From Zanthoxylum bungeanum (taxonomy: Eukaryota > Streptophyta > Magnoliopsida > Sapindales > Rutaceae), in assembly GCA_019454045.1 (NCBI GenBank), contig SKCR01017744.1, positions 62,001-126,000 of the forward strand: DNA of 64,000 nucleotides, read 5' to 3'. Position numbers and translations under genes: made by a program. The notes beneath the pieces are model-generated. The model was not told the origin of the DNA, did no database searches, and was given only the letters and a program-made list of their open reading frames with translations. Every line of letters starts with the position of its first letter. The first letter of the stretch is position 1. Positions 56,323-64,000 of this stretch are shown piece after piece.

Positions 56323-59300
56323 TTACCTAATTAATATTCCACTTAAGTCTTTTGCTCGAACAAGCGGCGACTGAGGGATTGGTGAGTGAGGAGACATCAC
56401 GTTCGGTGACACGACACCTTGTTCATAGATTCTCGTTGAGACTCTTACGTGAAGATTCGGCTGCCAACGTTTCTTCGTAATTGGTTTCTCACTTTCCTTG
56501 CCTTGCTGCACAAATGCTTCGATTCTATTAAGTGCAACTTGCAATGTGTCATCATCCATGTTAGCAAAGCAAACCCTAAACCAGCCAGCCTCACTACAAT
56601 AAAACGAAGAGCCCGGTGAAATATTAAGTTTCACATCGTTGACAATCGTTCGCCATAGCTCAAGTTCACTTTCTAATGTTTTTTCCTTTAGCAGGTGACG
56701 CAAATCCATCCAACAAAAAAGACCCGCATTACTTTTCAAGCAATTGATTCCGACTTGTTCAAGTCCCTTAGTGAAAATATAGTGCCTCTTTGCTAATCTC
56801 TTGGAGCTCTCCGTTAGAAAATTATCAACAAACCCATCATCAGAAAGCATGGAAGCAAGTAAGTACTGAGTTTGCGAAGAGACTAAACCGAAGCTTGACA
56901 TCTTGCGGCCGCAATTCACAACCGCATCATTATATGAATATACAATCCCAACCCTAAAGCCAGGGAGCCCCATGTCCTTAGACAAGCTGTAGATAATGTG
57001 AATTAGGTCACGATTGATCATGCAGTCCATTTCTTGAATAACTTCAGCGACGCTAACGAATTTGGGAGTGTTGAACACTGTGGCTGCATAAATTTCATCA
57101 CAGACAAGGTGAATGTTCTTGTCGTTGATGAAGCTAACCAAGCTTTTGAGTGTGTCTTTGTCTAGAGTCGTGCCAAGTGGATTCCATGGGTTTGTTATGA
57201 TCAAGCCTTTGATGTTGATGCTGGCTTCTCGGGCACTTTCATAAGCTGCTTCAAGTGCATCTCTCGTTATTTTGAAATTATTGGATACATCGCAGTGTAC
57301 TGGAACAATTTGCACCCCGGTACGCCAACACAGGTCGCGGTCGAATCTGCAATTCAAATTAATATCTTTTGAGTTCAAATAGAGAACAAGAATAAACATT
57401 CATAAACTTAGCTTTTAATTAGTGGTCTCTTGCATGTAGCTTGGCAGAAATGACATAGATTGTTGTGTTGGATTTTATACTAAATTTTATATAAATTATG
57501 ATTGATAATTATTAGATAAGAATTTATAAGTAATTGAATTTTAACCGTTGTATTGCTATATATACATGCACGTGAGACAAAAAATTATAAAAAAATTGAG
57601 TATAAAAAATACTAGCATTGGATCCAAATTCTAGCAAAAATATAAGGATTTATGATGATGTTTTAGTCCGAATAAAAAATTAAGTCGAGTCAAGATTAAG
57701 ATGATTTATTATTTTGATTCAAAAATCATATTAAATTCAGGATGATTTTTTTGTCATGAATCTATAATCAAGATGAGACTGAAATTGATAAATCGCGATC
57801 TATCGTCACTAATTGCCATATCTATCAGTATGGGGTGATGATAAAATAAAAAAATAATATCAATGGATTTAGTATTGAACTGAATTTGGTTAACCTTATT
57901 GAAGATACCAAATTTAAAAGCTATAGGATTTTAAGATTGTGATGTACGTAGATGACTGTGGAAAATTACAAGTACATGAGTGGAAATTTTATTTTCCAAT
58001 CCATTGGAATTGCTTGCTGTCATTTGCTTTGAATTTTGACGAAGTAACATCAAGGAAAAGATCTAGTTTTTTCATTGGTCTACAGTTCAAATGTCAGCGC
58101 TAATGGTCAATCAAATTTTGAGTAATTTATTAAAATACACGTAATAAAGGTTTTCTCTACCACTAATTTAAATTACTGCAAATATAATAATAAATTAATT
58201 CCAATTCCAGACAAAATGACCGAATTAATTTGATTCCGAATATGGCATATTGAATTCTATCTATAACAACAAGAAGTTGACAAAAACACTTCATATTTTA
58301 ATATTTCAAATCCACGTGAGCACGGCATGACTATAAAATTTGTTAGTGGGGTCATAACATTCTGTCATCCAATAACATTTCGCCACATATACACAATATA
58401 TTAATGAGTATACGTGGCAAAATATATTGAATAGGCACACGTTTTCCGAATTTTATCTCATCTCTCTCACTGTAGCTACAATGAGCTACAGTAATTCATT
58501 GTAACTACAGTGAAAGAGTTGGGATAAAATTAAGTAAAAATATGAGTAATTTTATTATTTTTGATATTGAATTATTCATTTTTAAACGAGAAAAATGAAA
58601 TTAAGGAAGTAGAGAAAGTGTTCATACGCTGCATAATAAGGTGAAGGTACAAGAAAAGCATCCCCGGGATCGGCTAAGCAAAACATGATAAGCTCGTTTG
58701 CTCCAGTAGCTCCACCTCCCATAACTATACGATCTGGATCAAATGTTACCTTGCCTCCTCTCACCTTCCCCATGAACTTTGCCACTGCCTGTAAAAATTA
58801 ATTCACTCTTCTCATTATTGATAAAGCGAGACTTTAATGACATAATGATCATGGGTATAGAATAATAGGTTAAAATGATCAATGTAACCTAGTTTGAGAG
58901 AAGACTTTTGGGGAAAAATATCAAAAGCAAAATCTTTTATTATTTGACGAAATTAAGTGAAACCCATATATAAGATTTTGTTATAAATATTTTAGTTCTT
59001 ACGGTAAAACATGAGGTAAGGATGGTAATTGGGATATTCCGTCATGTTCTGATAATTATTCTGGATGAAAGATCATTGTGAATCCCAATTGATATTTTGA
59101 ATTGGAAAGAAAAATTGTACTGAATTTCGATCGAGATTCATAATTCTTTTAAGCTAAAATTCAAAATTTTAAAACATGATGGGGATTTCGCTTAGTTTAA
59201 TCAAATATCGGGGTTGGCTGATTTTCCCTTTTGTTTGGTTACCTGTCTAAATTCTGGGAGGCCATGATAGTCCTGAAAGATTGCAATGTCCTTGAAATCT

Positions 59301-59615
59301 TCAACGCCTTCAGGTGTGCAAATGGAGGCGTGTGGGTTCTTGGTAATCCACTCCCTGATCAAATCGAAGCAAAGCTACAAACAAGAAAGAATAAACAAAA
59401 CGTTATTACGTTGCCCCATTATATATGCATGCATGGTCATGCTGATCAGACAGTGATTGAAGCCAAACCTGATTCTCTGAGAGACCTAATTGAATGACAC
59501 CTTCAGGATTTTGAGTTTGGTGAAAAGGGTTCCTATCATATGCTTTCCATCCATCGAAGTAAGCTGAATCTTCACCATGACGATTGTTTGTAGCAATCTT
59601 AGACAAGATTCCCAT
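56323..59615 (-). CDS. ACS: 1-aminocyclopropane-1-carboxylate synthase, type 1, four exons
   Basis: Converts S-adenosylmethionine to ACC, the committed step of ethylene synthesis, in the cytosol with pyridoxal phosphate. Exons: 59615-59469 (147 nt), 59374-59243 (132), 58788-58628 (161), 57346-56323 (1024); all introns GT-AG (94, 454 and 1281 bp). The 132- and 161-nt exons match the common ACS layout. The joined CDS has 487 residues, a normal length. Visible: [14 protein letters not shown] (19-32), GLSENQ (44-49), GGGATGANE (117-125), NPWNPLG (199-205) with the cofactor-binding Asn202, DEIY (230-233), SLSKDMG (267-273) with catalytic Lys270, and [11 protein letters not shown] (402-412). The tail has a CDPK-type RVST (448-451) and four Ser-Pro sites (460, 465, 468, 473), the type-1 pattern targeted by MAP kinases. 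Oddities: W201 replaces the usual Ser, AA (146-147) the usual PG, and Cys153 the usual Arg. Confidence 0.96.
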
Positions 59616-59737
59616 TTTCTAACTAAAGTACTAAATAGTAATAATAATAATAATAATAATTTTTTCTTTCTGGTGTTGCTAGAGAGCAGTGAGATGCAAT
59701 TTAGTGAGGAGAGATGTGTCCGAATTCTTAATTTATA
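59616..59737 (-). promoter_or_regulatory. ACS core promoter and 5' untranslated region
   Basis: TATAAAT on minus at 59731-59737, about 115 nt upstream of the start codon. A start near 59700 would give an untranslated leader of roughly 85 nt. The leader contains a TTA-type trinucleotide repeat (about 59635-59660), a likely length polymorphism. Confidence 0.6.
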
Positions 59738-59940
59738 GTCAGTGGGAGTTGGAAAGAATGTTTGCCAACATAGGAAATAAAGATGGAAGTCTATTTCAAA
59801 TTTCAAATTTTTGGAAAAAGAAAAAAAAAAAAAAAACTGTACAGATTGGAAATAACACTTGATTTAAATTTGTCAGAAACGTTGAAAATTCAATTCTCGA
59901 AACACTTGATCTGAGAGGAGCATACAAAATTTCCAACTAT
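59738..59940. other. ACS upstream region
   Basis: Proximal promoter sequence with an A-rich tract at 59813-59836. No further site is claimed. Confidence 0.4.
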
Positions 59941-59948
59941 CACAGGCT

Positions 59949-60247
59949 CAGGGTCGGTCCTGAATTTTTAGATGTCCGGTGCGAAAGCTCAAAATATATC
60001 ATTTTTTTATTATGAAAACATATGTTTAAAAAAAATTATATTTAACGATGGCTGGAACTCAGTCAAAGCTGGGGGCTAGGCCCTCACGTTCAAATTATAT
60101 TACTTGAGAAAATATACAAAGGGGATATAGTACCTAAACCCCGACAATAAAAAAATATACAATCATATACAACCGGGAGACATGGTGCCCCTTAATTTTT
60201 GGGCCCTGGACAGTAGCCCTTGTGGCACTCTGCCAGGGCCGGCCCTG
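59949..60247. mobile_element. hAT-type MITE, 299 bp
   Basis: Ends CAGGGTCGGTCCTG and CAGGGCCGGCCCTG are inverted repeats of each other with few changes. An 8-bp duplication, CACAGGCT (59941-59948) and CACTGGCT (60248-60255), flanks it. It is about 330 bp upstream of the ACS start codon. Confidence 0.85.
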
Positions 60248-60255
60248 CACTGGCT

Positions 60256-61537
60256 CTTATAAATACATCCCCTAAACTCGAACGCGAGACCTGACAATCA
60301 AGTGTTAAATTTTTTACCACCAAATTATACCTCTTGGGGTTTCTAAGCGTAATTGATTACGTGTAAATGCATGATTCATAATGCAGATAAACACATACAT
60401 GGGTGAACGTGTAAATGGGATTTAAATTTATTTTTTCATATATTGGTTGTGGAATTTAATTAGAATCTTGTTCAATTTGCTGTGTAAGAATTCCATGGCA
60501 TACTAAGAGTGAAGGTTTCCATGAAGCACCAACAGATGTACGTACACACGCTTGATGAAGACTTTGAGAGCAAAAAAATTAAAGATTTTAACTGTTGACT
60601 GACTGCAAAAGCACTTTTGGGCGGTCATTGGACTTAGCTACTCGTAGTAATGGCACGAATCTCACCTAATGTTTTAAAAATCCTACCCACCGTTAAAAAG
60701 GTTGAATAGATTATTAATTTTATCGGTCAAACCGATTAAAAGCGTGATAAATAATTTTAATTAATTAATAATTATAAAAAATATTTATTTTCATTTTTTG
60801 TTTAAATTTTCTGGTTAAGAATTGATTGGACCGATTCATTGATTGTCATCGATTTTTATCGACTTTAATCGATTTTTTTGCATATCGATTTTTAGGATTC
60901 AACTATTTTTAGGATTCAACTGAGTTGAACTCATGGCCGATTCAACTGGCAAGTCTGATCTGATTTTAAAAATAATAATCTCACAATATACCTAATGCTA
61001 AAGGACACATAGTATAAGATCTCAAATTCAATTAGAATTCAGGATCCTATATATTTAAGTGAATCAAGCTTGCATTTGGGACCATTTTTATTATGAATTC
61101 TAATTCTTTTTGTCTAAAAAACTCCAAATTAATTTTAATCGAGATTCGAGATTTGAAATTATTTGATATGTAATTTGAAATAATTTTTTTTCCCAAATTC
61201 ATAATTGGACTAAGATCAAGGAAATAAAATTTTCTTTTGGGGCAGTTCCATTTTCTTCAAGATTATTTGGTTGACAGATTTTTTTATCCAAGCGTTCCGA
61301 CTATTTCTTCTTCTGGGCTTTCCTTTTGTAGGTTTTACTTGAGAAAAAAATTCTTTTATTTTATCTCTATCTAGCCATGGAAATTAAAGTTTGCACGATT
61401 TATTTCAAAACCATGCAATTCTCATTTTTCTTGTATAATCAAACTTGAAACGCATTGTACCTAATCTAAATATAGCATTTAAAATGTAGCCAATTAAAGT
61501 AGCAACTGCCTAGGGCTGGTCAAATATTGAGATCTTC
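60256..61537. other. Intergenic, nothing recognised
   Basis: AT-rich; short direct repeats near 60850-60910 (TATCGATTTTT-like). No gene. Confidence 0.5.
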
Positions 61538-62005
61538 CACTACAAAAATTTGGAGATTACCAATTGAATATTCAATCAGTAATCTTAAAAATTCGATAGG
61601 TAATAATTATTATCGACTGAAATCGACAAAATTTTTTCGGTCGGTAAAATTATTAATCAAATTACCTACCAAAATATAATTCGGTTAGTAATTTCTTAAA
61701 AAATAAATAATAAAAAAAATTAGATTTTACCGACCAAATTATATTCGGTCGGTAAACTCACTGCATTTAATAAAAATTTGTATGGTCCCACCGACAAGCC
61801 ATGGGTGGGCCCCACACTTGGGCCTTAGTACCACAAAGGACGGGCCAAAACTAAATCCACACAATCCACATTTAATTGTACAAATTGATGTAATTCATAA
61901 CTAAAACCTTTGATCTCGAGATTAAATTAGTAGTATAGTTGCTACTAGGGTATGCCATAATTCTTGTTATAATATTTAAAGAATATATGTGTTGGTGAGT
62001 AATAA

Positions 62006-62390
62006 TCTATATAATAAAGGAGAATGGTGTTGGAGGAAAGAGAGTGTATCCAACGGCTCTCTTTATGTGGCTTAATTAACGGCCCAGATCAATTCATTGG
62101 TAATTGGAGGAAATAGAGTGAATTGATTGATGGAAAAGGTAAAAAATTTTCAAATTTTCAAATTAAAAAATAGAAAGTTAAAATAAAATCATTTAATTCT
62201 GTAACACCGTGTCGTAGGCACGGGCAAATACTGTAACACCGTGCCGTAGGCACAGGCATCATTTAATTAAAAAATTAAATCATGTAATTCTGTAACACCG
62301 TGCCGTAGGCACGAGCAAATAATGTAACACCGTGCCGTAGGCACGGGCCAAATACTGTAACACCGTGCCGTAGGCACGGGCAAAAACTAG
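62006..62390 (+). mobile_element. Non-autonomous Helitron, 385 bp, nested in the CACTA element
   Basis: Starts TCTATATAATAAAGG after an A (62005) and ends CTAG followed by T (62391). A perfect 7-bp hairpin CCGTGCC/GGCACGG with loop GTA (62363-62379) ends 11 nt before the terminus. These are the rolling-circle hallmarks: 5' TC, 3' CTRR, hairpin, A/T insertion, no duplication. No helicase gene. Confidence 0.9.
62199..62389 (+). repeat. Five copies of the Helitron terminal hairpin
   Basis: CTGTAACACCGTGCCGTAGG-type units start at 62199, 62231, 62290, 62323 and 62355. Hairpins 4 and 5 are perfect; 1 to 3 each have one changed base in an arm. Spacing is about 32 bp except between copies 2 and 3 (59 bp). 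Confidence 0.9.
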
Positions 62391-62799
62391 TATATATATA
62401 AAGTAAAATAATAATAATATTAAAGTTACAGACCGAAATTTAATTCGATCAGTAAAATGTCTAATTTTTATATTTTTATAATTAATATTATTTTAGTGAC
62501 GGAATTCAATTCGGTCGCTATTTATTATCAATTATCGACCGAATATTAAGTCGGTAATTGTTGACGTCATAAAATGCCGCCAAATTAATATTCAACGCCG
62601 TATTTCCGACCGAATATAATATTTCGATTGGTAATTGGTCAGAAATTTTTTTTTTTCAATCGGTAATTAGCAAATTTTTCTTGTAGTGTTCGGCGAAATT
62701 TTTTCGCGAGACTTCATTACATTCATGTGCATATTTTTTTAATTGACATATTTTTCAATTCTAAATAAAAACAAACCCAAAAAAATACATTTTCTCTGT

Positions 62800-64000
62800 A
62801 AAGCACAAACCATATAGGAATACAACAATAATGAAATCTGTGGGCAAAGTTTTACATTTTGATTATTTTAGTACTAATTTATCAATTACAAGATTAAGTG
62901 ATTTCCAATCACTATAAAAATGATTTATACATCAAAATACATTCAATATATGAAAACCCCCAATTTTGATTAAGTCATAAACCCTGATTTTATCAATTAA
63001 CCAAATTAACCAAAATTAATTCAATTAAATACTTTAATCAAATCTCTACAACACCAATCAAGTCTCAGCACTTTGAAATAACTCAAGAACATTTTTAAGT
63101 TTTTATTGAGTGGTTTAACAACTCTAGAATGACAAGAAGTCATCTAATGATTATAATAAGGCCTTATTTACACTAAATAATCTTACTTTAAATTACTACA
63201 CATGCATGTATCCAATTTTAAGCATCCAAACATCTCAACAGAAATTCAAGAGAGGGAAAAACAAACTCACATCATATGTTGTGCTATAGAACAATAGAAA
63301 CAATTTCCAAATAAAAGAAAGTAAGCAAATACCTTATTTACAATTTTTTCTTTGTATTTTTTCTTTAGCACTTTGTTTTTACTCAAGCTCTCTATTTTGT
63401 ATTCTTGAAAACTTAACTTAATGAAGTAAAATGAAACAAATCAATTTATATATGTTGGATGCCTTGGCCAAAACCCTAAGGGGGTATTTGGTCATTTTGT
63501 GCTTCATTTAATCTAATTAATTAAAGCTAAAATTACTTGTTGTATTTGATGACTACAATCATAAAGTAACTTCTCATATGTAACCACTTACATCAAGCCA
63601 TTAATCATGCAAATGATGACTTTTGATATTTTTATTTTAATTAGTTAATTATTTAATAATTAAATAATCAAGATAATTAATTAATATCAATATCAATATA
63701 TATATATGTATTTTATTTACATTAAATAACAAATACATATCTATTAATGACATGTGTCAAAAATCATATTTTATCAATTAATTAATGTGTATTTAATTAA
63801 ATCATGTATTAAATACAAATCACTATGTATTAATTAAGTCAATGACGTGACTGCCATCAAAATATGGATGATATCTTATATATCCACAGTGATATCTCAA
63901 GTTTAAAAATCACTATGCTACTTAACCCGAAAAGATTATTATTGACGTTGTGTACCATCTATTAAGAATCTTCGGTGAGTCGTTCAGTATTTATCAAATA
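62800..64000 (-). repeat. Degraded copia LTR (family of 17072), inverted, runs off the window
   Basis: The complement matches copy A and the fragment at 51850-53530 (for example TGAACGACTCACC-like and AAGATTCTTAATAGATGG-like text near 63930-63990, and TTTTAGTACTAATTT near 62860). The left edge is uncertain. Confidence 0.65.

Larger units (their letters stand above)
61538..62688. mobile_element. Non-autonomous CACTA element, 1151 bp
   Basis: Starts CACTACAAAAATTTG, ends CAAATTTTTCTTGTAGTG, with a 3-bp TTC duplication on both sides (61535-61537 and 62689-62691). Subterminal regions carry many copies of the ACCGACCGAA / TTCGGTCGGTAA type motif in both directions, typical transposase-binding repeats. 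No transposase ORF. A Helitron lies inside it. Confidence 0.9.

Overview
This is a plant nuclear window, most likely from a eudicot. It is AT-rich and built mainly of nested LTR retrotransposons. It holds one complete host gene with introns and a few DNA transposons. I see no bacterial operon, rRNA, tRNA or CRISPR.

Layout. (1) 1-12417: a minus-strand Ty3/gypsy element (gag and 5' LTR) is split by a complete 9.16-kb non-autonomous Athila/Tat-like element, called E1 here (865-10024, perfect 5-bp target duplication GCAAC). E1 keeps gag, protease and an integrase tail. Between the integrase tail and its 3' LTR it carries an intact, intronless 217-codon LOG-type cytokinin-activating enzyme gene. 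(2) 13223-15064: an LTR of the related E2 family, then a truncated copia pol (15090-17056) and two copies of a long copia LTR (17072-21282). (3) 21706-32515: a minus-strand copia element interrupted twice, by a 1.9-kb probable solo LTR (23246-25165) and by E2 (25707-30799, target duplication ATCAT). E2 is a second LOG-carrying non-autonomous element whose LOG copy is broken. (4) 34356-50071: a plus-strand copia element, E4, whose 5' LTR is split by a 5.7-kb element without gag or pol, E5 (35586-41260), which holds 101-bp hairpin-containing tandem repeats. (5) 50072-64000: sparse sequence with degraded copia LTR pieces, several small DNA transposons (a MITE, a hAT MITE, a CACTA element and a Helitron nested in the CACTA), and a four-exon type-1 ACC synthase gene on the minus strand (56323-59615, 487 codons), the committed step of ethylene synthesis.

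The most interesting signal is the LOG-carrying retrotransposon family. Two elements share an intronless LOG module although the rest of their internal regions differ. Two of the three LTR types seen have a U3 promoter with an array of perfect CACGTG (G-box/ABRE core) sites just upstream of a TATA box. The element copies LOG and could place it under stress- or light-type regulation. The sequence shows the structures; regulation and activity are inference.

Limits: boundaries of degenerate elements are approximate, lineage names rest on remembered motif patterns, and no search was run.
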